NCBI RefSeq assembly: GCF_004216475.1
Contig: NZ_CP022303.1
Coordinates: 2,852,001 to 2,916,000 of the forward strand
Source: Thalassococcus sp. S3
GTDB taxonomy: Bacteria; Pseudomonadota; Alphaproteobacteria; Rhodobacterales; Rhodobacteraceae
Direction of reading: 5' to 3'
Length of the DNA: 64,000 nucleotides
Shown: positions 28,837-36,400 of the stretch, piece by piece
Numbering within the stretch: position 1 is the stretch's first letter
How the letters are laid out: every line of letters starts with the position of its first letter
Notes under the pieces: generated by a model
The model's database searches: none
The model's input: the letters and a program-made list of their open reading frames with translations, nothing else
What the model was told of the DNA's origin: nothing
Translations under genes and position numbers: made by a program

Positions 28837-29316
28837 TCACTCGTCAAGGCTGCCGTGGACACCGATTTGCGCGATCTCGGCAGCTTGCGGTTCTATGGTC
28901 CGGTACGCTTCGCGCACGCCGGCCTCGCTCAGCTCCCGTGCGACCGTCAGCAAGGTATTTGCCGCGTGATCCGCGCAGAGGTCCGCCATCTGGTCTAGTT
29001 CTTCCCGGGCCACGCCGAGGGCCGCTTCCAAAGAGGGCGCCCCGTAGATGTCGACGAAATGCTGTGCCAGCGCCTGTGTCAAAGCCTCCATTTCCACAGG
29101 TTCGATCTGTGTCACCGCGACAAAGGTCACGCGGCCAAAGGTCTCGACCCCCAGCCAGCCGTTGGAAAAAGCCTGCCGTGCCTTTCCGACCAGATCGTCC
29201 TCCGTCCAGTTGGAAAACTCGAACCCTCCCGAGATGCACCATTCACCGGTGCGCGCCGGCGAATGAAAGACCCGCTGATCGCTTTCGTCGAAATGGATGG
29301 CCCGCGCCAGTTTCAT
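28837..29316 (-). CDS. DUF6505 family protein
   Basis: A 159-residue soluble protein starting at ATG 29316, which shares a base with the stop of the ligase-like gene (TGATG). It begins KLARAIHFDESDQRVFHSPA and contains EWCISGGFEFSNW, a QAFSNGWLG turn and an acidic middle with a helical C-terminus. I match it to the uncharacterised DUF6505 family by memory, with no known activity. Its tight coupling with the ligase-like gene points to a joint role. Copy 1 of the dispersed repeat lies downstream. Confidence 0.72.
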   Translation of the reverse strand: MKLARAIHFDESDQRVFHSPARTGEWCISGGFEFSNWTEDDLVGKARQAFSNGWLGVETFGRVTFVAVTQIEPVEMEALTQALAQHFVDIYGAPSLEAALGVAREELDQMADLCADHAANTLLTVARELSEAGVREAYRTIEPQAAEIAQIGVHGSLDE

Positions 29317-30017
29317 CACCGTTCTCCCAGAAGTGCGCTGAGGGCAAGCAGATGCGTGCGCTCCGCATCCCGCAGCAACGCGCCGAACCGCTCGTCGACA
29401 CCCACGAACGTGCCTGCTTGGCCAAGTATCACCGTGTCTTCACCAATGCCATCGGCAAGCCCCATCCATTCATCGTGCAACGGACGCATCCCCTCTTCCT
29501 CCCACCGGTTGATCCACACCAGCGTATGACGGGCCCAGCTTTCCAGCAGGCGCTCGGGATCCACCTCGGCGCAGCCTTCGTCATAAAGTGCTGTCTGATC
29601 CGGGCGCTGACCCGGATCGGGTGTCATTTGCATCAGCGGGACGTCCAGACCGATCACCAGCCAATCCGGCTGGCTGGCCGGATCCTTGTCCGACGCCGCG
29701 ACAGAAAAGCCCCCGCAGGACGCGCCATTGACCTTTATGCCCCCGGCCCAGGTCAGATGCACCGCCACCTCGGGCGGGGCGAGCGCGCCCAGCGCGTTCT
29801 GAAACCCGACACCGCAAAGCGGCAACATGGCCATGGCGTCTTCCAAAGCGACTTCGGGCGCGAAGACAATCGCAGCGCGCAGTTTGTCGGCCTGCACGTT
29901 GTGGACCACGGTCCCGGCCTCGCAGCCCAAAGCGGCCTTGGCGCAGGCCTGTTCGAATGGGTCATCCCCACCTGAAACCGCATCGCCGATCATCAGCGGC
30001 GGGAAAGTCAGTGTCAC
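29316..30017 (-). CDS. Biotin/lipoate protein ligase-like protein (DUF4444-type)
   Basis: A 233-residue protein with a GTG start at 30017 overlapping the Mrp stop by 4 nt. Residues 30-180 resemble the catalytic fold of biotin/lipoate ligases, with strands GTVVHNVQADKLRAAIVFAP and AGGIKVNGASCGGFSVAA. The usual GRGRxGR nucleotide motif is not apparent, so activity is doubtful. Residues after 185 fit the DUF4444 domain (DEWMGLADGIGEDTVI...GTFVGVDERFG). A role in cofactor attachment or binding near the formate dehydrogenase locus is inference. Confidence 0.75.
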   Translation of the reverse strand: MTLTFPPLMIGDAVSGGDDPFEQACAKAALGCEAGTVVHNVQADKLRAAIVFAPEVALEDAMAMLPLCGVGFQNALGALAPPEVAVHLTWAGGIKVNGASCGGFSVAASDKDPASQPDWLVIGLDVPLMQMTPDPGQRPDQTALYDEGCAEVDPERLLESWARHTLVWINRWEEEGMRPLHDEWMGLADGIGEDTVILGQAGTFVGVDERFGALLRDAERTHLLALSALLGER

Positions 30018-31075
30018 GCCTGGCCCCCGTCAACCAGCGCGCGCGCCACCGACCGGAAGGCCTGGGCTTGCGCGCTATCCGGCTTGCTGACCACGATGGG
30101 CGCGCCGCCATCGGCGGCCATACGGATGTCGAGGTGAAGCGGGATCTCTCCCAAAAGCGGAACGCCCAGTTTGGCCGCCTCCGCCGTCACCCCGCCATGG
30201 CCGAACACGTGCTCTTCATGTCCGCAATTGGAGCAGATATGCGTCGACATGTTTTCGATCATCCCCAGGATCGGAGTTTTCATCTGCACGAACATGTCGA
30301 TGCCCTTACGCGCGTCGAGAAGGGCGACGTCCTGCGGCGTGCTGACAATGATCGCGCCGTCGAGTGCGAATTTCTGGGTCAGTGTCAGCTGTACGTCGCC
30401 CGTGCCGGGGGGCAAATCCACCAGAAGAACGTCGAGCGCGCCCCATTGCACCTGGTTCATCATCTGCTGAAGCGCGCCCATCAGCATCGGACCGCGCCAG
30501 ACGACCGCCTGATCCTCGTTGGTCATCAGCCCGATCGACATCATCGTCACGCCATGATTGCGCATTGGAAGGATGGTTTTTCCATCCGGGCTCGCCGGTC
30601 GGCCCGAAACACCCAGCATCCGGGGCTGCGAGGGTCCGTAAACATCAGCATCCAGCAAACCGACACGGCGGCCCTCCGCCGCCAGAGCACAGGCAAGATT
30701 GGCAGATACCGTGGATTTCCCGACACCGCCCTTGCCACTGGCCACCGCGACGATCCGATCCACACCCGGCACGCTCTGCGGCCCCTGCGGTTCTGCCTTG
30801 CGCTGCGGCTTGAGATCGGGCGGCGCCTTGGCCGCATGCGCCGTCATCATCGCGCTGACGCTCTGCACGCCATCGAGCGCGCGGATCTTTGCCTCGGCCT
30901 CCGCCCGCACCGGCTCCATCGCCTCGGCCCGGGCCCCGTCAATCTCCATCACGAAGCGCACCGTGCCCTGGTCAACCGTCAACGCGCGCGTGATCCCGGC
31001 CGAGACGATATCCTGGCCGCTCGCCGGATCGGTGATTGTTTTCAGCGCGGCCAAGACCGCTTCGCGCGTTGCCAT
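30014..31075 (-). CDS. apbC: Mrp/ApbC-family Fe-S carrier ATPase
   Basis: A 353-residue P-loop ATPase. The N-terminal 90 residues are a MIP18/DUF59-like domain (DPASGQDIVSAGITRAL), then the deviant Walker A GKGGVGKSTVSANLACAL, LLDADVYGPSQP, LLVDLPPGTGDVQLTLTQ and VSTPQDVALLDARKG, with the CSNCGHEE cysteine pair that binds a bridging 4Fe-4S cluster. The family loads Fe-S clusters onto client proteins. Its location next to a polyferredoxin, formate dehydrogenase and cytochrome genes makes Fe-S delivery to them a reasonable inference. Confidence 0.93.
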   Translation of the reverse strand: MATREAVLAALKTITDPASGQDIVSAGITRALTVDQGTVRFVMEIDGARAEAMEPVRAEAEAKIRALDGVQSVSAMMTAHAAKAPPDLKPQRKAEPQGPQSVPGVDRIVAVASGKGGVGKSTVSANLACALAAEGRRVGLLDADVYGPSQPRMLGVSGRPASPDGKTILPMRNHGVTMMSIGLMTNEDQAVVWRGPMLMGALQQMMNQVQWGALDVLLVDLPPGTGDVQLTLTQKFALDGAIIVSTPQDVALLDARKGIDMFVQMKTPILGMIENMSTHICSNCGHEEHVFGHGGVTAEAAKLGVPLLGEIPLHLDIRMAADGGAPIVVSKPDSAQAQAFRSVARALVDGGQA

Positions 31076-31078
31076 ATG

Positions 31079-31273
31079 TTACTCTTTCCCTTCAATCGTC
31101 CCGGTGACCACGTGATGCACGTCGAGCCCTTCGATGGTAAGCAAGACCTTCGCCTCATAAGCCTGCCCCGGTTCCGCACCTGCCTTGCGCAACCCGTCTT
31201 CGATTGCCTGCTGGCTGGTCACACCGACCTGCTTGAGAAATTTGCGCATCGACATGTTATATACATCGTTCAT
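31079..31273 (-). CDS. DUF6494 family protein
   Basis: A 64-residue protein, MNDVYNMSMRKFLKQVGVTS at its start, then QAIEDGLRKA, a short strand pair (AKVLLTIEGLDVHHVVTGTI) and a terminal EGKE. The site AAGGAG stands before ATG 31273. A larger open frame runs upstream of this start, but the conserved length and strong site support 64 residues. DUF6494 is uncharacterised. It begins the minus-strand unit DUF6494, mrp, ligase-like, DUF6505, all separated by 3 nt or less. Confidence 0.8.
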   Translation of the reverse strand: MNDVYNMSMRKFLKQVGVTSQQAIEDGLRKAGAEPGQAYEAKVLLTIEGLDVHHVVTGTIEGKE

Positions 31274-31336
31274 CACGTCTCTCCTTTGGTCCGATCCCAT
31301 TGACGCATCTGCAGGCCCAGGCTTACGCTCACGCAT

Positions 31337-32059
31337 ATGCGCGTTCTTCTCTTGTGCCTCGGCCTTTGCCTGATCTCCGGTCCGCTCGCGGCCCAGGATG
31401 ATCTGGGCCTGTCTGCCCCGCCCGCCATAACCGAAAGCGCATTCCTGCGCCATCTTCTGCCCCGCTTTTCGCTGAAAACGGGCATCAGGGTGGTAGCGGA
31501 TGCCAACGGCCCGATGGCGTTGACCCCCGAGCCGCCCGGCACTCCCGTTTTTGAAGCGCGCGGCGTGCTCTATTACCTGAGGATCGACGAAGACGCCCGG
31601 CAGGACCGGTTCCGTGACTGGCTGACCTCCGACATCGGCAAGCGCACGATCGCCGCCTTCCCGGGCGATCCGGTCTTTTCGGCGCCTGTCGCGGCAGCCG
31701 CGTCTGAAAGCGCTCCGCTTTTCGAGGGCGACCTCGCCCTTGGCGCCGAATTGTCGCTCACCATGTGCGGGCGATGCCATGTGATCGGACCGCAGAACGC
31801 CAAAAACGGGATCGACTCGACCCCGTCTTTCGCCGTGCTCAAGACACTGCCCGACTGGGAGGATCGCTTTCAGCAATTCTATGTCCTGCGCCCGCACGGG
31901 GCCTTCACTCAGATCGCCGGCGTCACCGAACCCTTCGATCCCGAGCGTCCATCCCCGATCGTGCCCGTGGAAATGACGCTCGAAAACCTCGACGCGATCC
32001 TCGCCTATGTCGCGGCCTCTCCGACCGCGGATCTCGGCGCGCCTTTGCAAACTCAGTGA
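31337..32059 (+). CDS. Periplasmic c-type cytochrome-like protein
   Basis: A 240-residue exported protein: signal MRVLLLCLGLCLISGPLAAQ, then a poorly defined domain and one heme-binding motif CGRCH near residue 143. Residues around TIAAFPGDPVFSAPV and TEPFDPERPSPIVPVEM give a probable partner-binding surface; the region EDRFQQFYVLRPHGAFTQIA follows the heme. It is a mono-heme cytochrome-like protein that may pass electrons from the formate dehydrogenase system. It is divergent from the DUF6494 gene and overlaps the tail of the polyferredoxin gene (stop codons overlap by 7 nt, convergent). Confidence 0.8.
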   Translation: MRVLLLCLGLCLISGPLAAQDDLGLSAPPAITESAFLRHLLPRFSLKTGIRVVADANGPMALTPEPPGTPVFEARGVLYYLRIDEDARQDRFRDWLTSDIGKRTIAAFPGDPVFSAPVAAAASESAPLFEGDLALGAELSLTMCGRCHVIGPQNAKNGIDSTPSFAVLKTLPDWEDRFQQFYVLRPHGAFTQIAGVTEPFDPERPSPIVPVEMTLENLDAILAYVAASPTADLGAPLQTQ

Positions 32060-34008
32060 TCCCGACGCTTCGAGAAGTAATCGTCGGTGGTGCGCACACG
32101 CGGTGGAGTTTTGCCAGCGAACGGATTGTTTTCACTGTGAAATTGCGCGTTTACCCGGCAATCGTCGCACATCTGGATCATGCGCGCCTGCTCTGACGAC
32201 GCGAACATCGGATGCACACCCGCGAGTTTTTCCATGATCCGGTCAATCGTCGATTTGACCCCAAAGAGCGACCCGCATTCGATGCAGGCAAAAGGCTCTT
32301 CCTCGTTCAAAACCCGCTGCGTCAGTGCCGCGTCCGACAGATCCATCTGTGGCTTCAGCGCAATCGCATTTTCCGGGCAGATGTTGGAACACAGGCCACA
32401 TTGCAGACAGGCATCCTCCTGAAAGCGCAATTGCGGCAAATCGGGATTGTCGATCAACGCGCCCGAAGGACACAAAGACACACAAGACAGACAAAGGGTA
32501 CATGCATCGGTATTCACCAGCACGGCCCCATAAGGCGCTCCGGGCGGCAGAGCCAAGGGCGCGTCGGCATCCGTATTCAACGTCTGCGCGGCGAGGCGTG
32601 CGATCTGACGTCGATTGCCGAGCGGCAAAACCGGCTCTGCGATGGCCGCACGCGGTGCGCTTTCATAAAGCACTTCCGAAAGCGCATCCGGATCTTCCAG
32701 ATCCAGCAGGCGCAGGCGGCCTCCTCCCCCAAGGGCTTCGGCCAGCTCCAGCTCGCGGTCCAGCGCGTCCCGTTCGGTGCGGGGCGCCAAAAGAACATCC
32801 ACCTCGGCGAAACCATGGGCCAGCGCGGCCAGCATCTCCGCATGGCCGATGCCGGAGACGACCTGAACGTCCAACGGGATCACATCCGCCGGCAGCCCCC
32901 GTCCAAACCGCGCGGCCAGCCGGATCATCTCCGCGCCATGCGCATCGTGCAAAAGCAGGCGCGGCGCCTCTCCGCCTGCGGCCCGGTAGGTGCGCGCAAG
33001 CGTCTGCATCCGCAACAACAGATGCGAGACAGGAGGATCATCATAGGTGATCGCCGTCGATGGGCAGAGCGCTGCGCATGATCCGCAACCCGCACAGACC
33101 ATCGGGTCGATGGCCACGTGATCGCCCGCCGGGGAAATCGCGCCCGTCGGACAGATATCCAGGCAGTTGCGGCAGCCTTCCTGACCCGCGCGGGAATGCG
33201 CGCAGAGGCTCTCTTCGAGGCGGACATAAAGCGGCTTTTCGAACGTTCCGACCAGCTGCACCGCTTCGATGGCAAGCGCCGCCACCGCCCTTGGATCGCC
33301 GGGATCGGCTTTGAGGTAGCCCTCTCGTTTCTGCGGTGCGGGCACCAGTGCGGGCTGGCCGGTCACGTCGATGATGATATCGCATCGCGACCGCGCACCA
33401 TCCTGTGGGTCGGTGAACGTGGGCGCGCCCCGCCCCCCGGGTTCGATCTGCTGCAGCGCGTCGAGACGCAGCTCGAACCCGCCAAGCGCGCCGGTCAACT
33501 GGCGCACGCGTCCGCGTATGATGTCGTAGTCCCGCGTCCAGCCGGGTTCTGCGGCATCCGTGGTCAGAACCGTCAGTGTCAATGCGGTTTTCAACTGGTC
33601 GGCCAGGTCGAAGGCAACCTCGCCCCGCCCGATGATCAGGCAGACACCCTCCGACGAGACATCGACGGTGTTTGCAGGCGATCCGGGCAAAACCGCCTCG
33701 GCGGCGAGCGCCGCCATTTTTGGCGCGGCGTGCTCTGCCTGCTCGGACCATCCCGCGCGGTCCCTCAGATCCACGAAACCGGGCGCATCTACGCCCAGAT
33801 CCTCGGCCAGCGTTTCGAAAGTCATGCGTTGCTGCTGGCACGCAATCACCGCATCACCGGACTTGATCGCATGCGCCGCCGCGTCCAGCTCCGCACCGCA
33901 CAGCGCGGTGTGAACCTTGGAACAGCTCAGCCCGCTCGCGGCCGATACCGCGGATGGGTCCAGCGCCTGCGTGCCCAGGCAATTACACAATATCAACGAC
34001 TTGGACAT
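32053..34008 (-). CDS. Multi-cluster 4Fe-4S polyferredoxin-like protein
   Basis: A 651-residue soluble Fe-S protein. The N-terminus carries CNCLG and SCSKVHTALCG cysteines. A region of NAD/flavin-like strands (VCLIIGRGEVAFDLADQL) suggests a dinucleotide-binding core, followed by ferredoxin-type motifs CRNCLDICPTG and CAGCGSCAALCPS, and two more (CTLCLSCVSLCPSG and CLQCGLCSNICPE), plus CIECG and CDDCRV near the end. It lies divergently from the formate dehydrogenase operon and is a known companion of such loci in Rhodobacteraceae by context. It may take electrons or assist cluster assembly. Start ATG 34008 is chosen because the upstream extension is Arg/Pro-rich and atypical. Confidence 0.8.
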   Translation of the reverse strand: MSKSLILCNCLGTQALDPSAVSAASGLSCSKVHTALCGAELDAAAHAIKSGDAVIACQQQRMTFETLAEDLGVDAPGFVDLRDRAGWSEQAEHAAPKMAALAAEAVLPGSPANTVDVSSEGVCLIIGRGEVAFDLADQLKTALTLTVLTTDAAEPGWTRDYDIIRGRVRQLTGALGGFELRLDALQQIEPGGRGAPTFTDPQDGARSRCDIIIDVTGQPALVPAPQKREGYLKADPGDPRAVAALAIEAVQLVGTFEKPLYVRLEESLCAHSRAGQEGCRNCLDICPTGAISPAGDHVAIDPMVCAGCGSCAALCPSTAITYDDPPVSHLLLRMQTLARTYRAAGGEAPRLLLHDAHGAEMIRLAARFGRGLPADVIPLDVQVVSGIGHAEMLAALAHGFAEVDVLLAPRTERDALDRELELAEALGGGGRLRLLDLEDPDALSEVLYESAPRAAIAEPVLPLGNRRQIARLAAQTLNTDADAPLALPPGAPYGAVLVNTDACTLCLSCVSLCPSGALIDNPDLPQLRFQEDACLQCGLCSNICPENAIALKPQMDLSDAALTQRVLNEEEPFACIECGSLFGVKSTIDRIMEKLAGVHPMFASSEQARMIQMCDDCRVNAQFHSENNPFAGKTPPRVRTTDDYFSKRRDH

Positions 34009-34334
34009 CTTTTGCCCGTTTCTCTGCTGGCTTTGAATTGGCTCCCCTGATGGCAGACTAGGCACAGCCCCCCTCGAAGGTAAAGGCCTCGGAGATGTTT
34101 TCCACGAAGACACCAGCTGCCTCGCTTTCCCGAAACGACGCCGCGTCGCAGAAAAAATAGCATTGGACATGCACTTTTGGGACTTGAACTGCGACCAATT
34201 AGACCAAGGTAGTAACTTTGAGCCTTTGAACCTTGGCGCGAATTGTATCCTGTTGCATACTTACTAAAACCGGAGATTGGGAACCCTTCGGTTCGGGGAA
34301 GTCATTGGCCAGGTCTGCCGCGCGACACATCGAA
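34009..34334. other. Divergent control region between polyferredoxin and formate dehydrogenase operon
   Basis: About 326 bases with no convincing gene. It is AT-richer than its flanks and contains an inverted repeat, CCAAGGT at 34204-34210 and ACCTTGG at 34230-34236, which could be a hairpin or operator. The region should hold the promoters of both units. Confidence 0.55.
34204..34236. promoter_or_regulatory. Candidate dyad upstream of the formate dehydrogenase operon
   Basis: CCAAGGT and ACCTTGG form a perfect 7-bp inverted repeat spaced by 19 bases, 100-130 nt upstream of the DUF3305 start. It might bind a regulator or fold in the transcript. No named site is matched. Confidence 0.3.
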
Positions 34335-34862
34335 ATGCCGCTGGGCATCGTTATCCGGAAGACACCGGGCGTCACCCGATGGGCGGCCTGGTGCTGGCGG
34401 GCTGTCGCCGTCTTACCCGGGGCGGCACCGGCGACATGGACCGAACTGCGGCGCGACGGGGATGCTGTCGAATATCACGCAGGCACGCCGACCCTGACGC
34501 TTTGGGCCGCCGAGGCCGAAGCCTATCTCGCCAATCTCTCCGATCAGGTCCCGTCCATCTACGTCGTGATGCGCGAAGAGACCGAGGACGATACGCCGTT
34601 CGAGATCGTGCTGGTCACCGCCTCACCCTACGAGGGTCAGGATTACGCGGACAGCAGCGAAGAACTGGTCGAGAAGGTGCCGATGCCCCCCGGGCTGATC
34701 GCCTGGATCCGTAATTATGCGCTTGCCCATCACGAACACGAAGACTTCGTCAAACGCCGCCGCGACCGCAAGCGCGTGGATCTGGCCGAGGATGGCGTGG
34801 GTGATGCCCGGATCAGCCAGCTCAGCGATGTCTACCGCGCGCCCAAACGGGTGATGCAGTGA
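34335..34862 (+). CDS. DUF3305 formate dehydrogenase accessory protein
   Basis: A 175-residue soluble protein with the family start MPLGIVIRKTPGVTRWAAWC, the AVAVLPGAAPATWTELRRDG core, and a helical, charged C-terminus rich in Asp/Glu/Arg. DUF3305 proteins are encoded before formate dehydrogenase genes in many alphaproteobacteria and are thought to help maturation. The start is uncertain: upstream in-frame TTG codons at 34233 and 34305, the latter with GGGGAAG in front, could be used; I give the ATG at 34335. It overlaps the DUF3306 gene by 4 nt. Confidence 0.82.
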   Translation: MPLGIVIRKTPGVTRWAAWCWRAVAVLPGAAPATWTELRRDGDAVEYHAGTPTLTLWAAEAEAYLANLSDQVPSIYVVMREETEDDTPFEIVLVTASPYEGQDYADSSEELVEKVPMPPGLIAWIRNYALAHHEHEDFVKRRRDRKRVDLAEDGVGDARISQLSDVYRAPKRVMQ

Positions 34863-35431
34863 GCGCGCGTTCGGATTTCTGGGCGCGCCGCAAGGCCGCC
34901 GTCGCCGCCGAGGCCGAGGCCGAGGCGCGGGTCGTCGCGGCGGAAAAGCGTGCTGAGGATCAGGCGGCCCTTGAAGAAAAGACAGATGCAGAGCTCCTGG
35001 CAGAGTTCGACCTGCCCGACCCCGATACGCTGCGGCCCGGTGACGACATCCGCGGCTTCATGACCCAAGCTGTGCCCGACCGCCTGCGCCGTCGCGCCCT
35101 GCGCCAGCTCTGGAAGCTGAACCCGGTGCTCGCCAATCTCGACGAACTGGTCGATTACGGCGAAGATTTCACCGATGGCGCGATGGTCGTCGAAAACCTG
35201 CAGACCGCTTATCAGGTCGGAAAGGGTATGCTGTCTCACCTAGAAAGCCTCACCACCGAGGCAGACAAGCCCCCGCTCGCCGAAGAGCTCCGCTGCGAGG
35301 AAAGCCCGCAAGGGCTTGACGAGCCGCTCGCAGAGCCCCCGGCCCCGCCCGTTGCGACCGCGACAGACCCCCAGGATCCCCCCGCCCCGGCGCCGCGCCG
35401 GATGCGCTTCGAGTTTGAGAGCACCGCATGA
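34859..35431 (+). CDS. DUF3306 formate dehydrogenase accessory protein
   Basis: A 190-residue charged protein, GTG start at 34859 inside the end of the DUF3305 gene (GTGA overlap). The N-terminus SARSDFWARRKAAVAAEAEA and the block LRRRALRQLWKLNPVLANLD identify the family; Ala/Glu/Arg-rich coiled segments and a Pro-rich tail of about 50 residues flank it. DUF3306 goes with DUF3305 and TorD in FDH loci. The role is inferred as maturation or membrane targeting; no enzyme motif is seen. Confidence 0.85.
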   Translation: MSARSDFWARRKAAVAAEAEAEARVVAAEKRAEDQAALEEKTDAELLAEFDLPDPDTLRPGDDIRGFMTQAVPDRLRRRALRQLWKLNPVLANLDELVDYGEDFTDGAMVVENLQTAYQVGKGMLSHLESLTTEADKPPLAEELRCEESPQGLDEPLAEPPAPPVATATDPQDPPAPAPRRMRFEFESTA

Positions 35432-36039
35432 CCCAAGAGGCCCGCATGCAAGACACCGTCACCGAGGAAGATCGCCTGCGCGCGGACTTCTATAACTTCC
35501 TCGGTCTCCTCCTGGCCGGCCCGCCCGACCGGATGCTGCTCGACCAGACCGCCGGGCTCTCCGGCGACGATACCGATCTCGGCCAGGCCATCAGCACGAT
35601 GGCCCGCGTGGCCAAGGTCACCAAGCCAGCCGCCGTCGAACGTGAATTCAACGCCCTTTTCATCGGCCTCGGGCGGGGTGAGTTGCTGCCCTACGCTTCC
35701 TATTACCTCACCGGGTTCCTGAACGAAAAGCCGCTCGCCCAGCTGCGGGCTGACATGGAGGCGCAGACCATCACCCGCGCCCCCAACGTCTATGAGCCCG
35801 AGGACAACATCGCCTCCCTGATGGAGATGATGGCCGGCATGATCGTGGGTCGCTTCGGCGCGCCTGCCCCGCTCGAGACCCAGAAAACCTTCTGGAACAA
35901 GCATATCGGCCCCTGGGCCGGTCATTTCTATTCGGATTTGGAAGCCGCCAAGAACTCGGTCTTCTACGCTTCTGTCGGTGCTGCCGGCCGGGTGTTCATG
36001 GAGATCGAACGCGAAGGCTTCCGAATGGCGGGCGCGTAG
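35428..36039 (+). CDS. TorD/DmsD-family molybdoenzyme chaperone
   Basis: A 203-residue helical protein of the TorD family with LRADFYNFLGLLLAGPPD, a VEREFNALFIGLGRGELLPY segment and YLTGFLNEKPLAQLRADM. Such chaperones hold the Tat signal of a molybdoenzyme until its cofactor is inserted. Here the client is most simply FdhA, whose Tat signal is encoded two genes on. Start ATG 35428 overlaps the DUF3306 stop (ATGA); an internal ATG at 35446 with AAGAGG is an alternative. Length is normal. Confidence 0.88.
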   Translation: MTQEARMQDTVTEEDRLRADFYNFLGLLLAGPPDRMLLDQTAGLSGDDTDLGQAISTMARVAKVTKPAAVEREFNALFIGLGRGELLPYASYYLTGFLNEKPLAQLRADMEAQTITRAPNVYEPEDNIASLMEMMAGMIVGRFGAPAPLETQKTFWNKHIGPWAGHFYSDLEAAKNSVFYASVGAAGRVFMEIEREGFRMAGA

Positions 36040-36097
36040 GCGCCCATTCACCGGCACCTCCGGGTGCCCAAACGCGACAAGGGGAGGAGACATTCCC

Positions 36098-36286
36098 ATG
36101 AGCACCAAGAGGGACGAGGGCGCATCGCGCCGCGATTTCCTGAAACTTGCCGGCACCGCAGCCCCTGCTGCCGTAGCCGCCGCCGCGCTCAGCGGCACAG
36201 AAGCTGAAGCGGCCGAGCCCACGGGCGAAACCCGCATTCAGGACACTGCGCATACCCGCGCCTATCTCGACAGCGCCCGGTTCTGA
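36098..36286 (+). CDS. Small Tat-signal protein of the formate dehydrogenase region
   Basis: A 62-residue protein starting at ATG 36098 after GGGGAGGAG. It is essentially a twin-arginine signal, ASRRDFLKLAGTAAPAAVAA, followed by about 25 residues (TGETRIQDTAHTRAYLDSAR). This matches the known family of small Tat-bearing proteins that accompany formate dehydrogenases. It may act as a chaperone decoy or a minor subunit. It lies in the same run as torD and fdhA, with 111 nt before fdhA. Confidence 0.85.
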   Translation: MSTKRDEGASRRDFLKLAGTAAPAAVAAAALSGTEAEAAEPTGETRIQDTAHTRAYLDSARF

Positions 36287-36400
36287 CCCACCGGACGACG
36301 TCAAACCCCGGCAGACGGTTGCGTGACGCCCTGACGCTGGTTCTTTGAAGACCCACCCCAAGCGAGCCGGAATACCCGGCCAGCACGGAAGGAACGAAAC

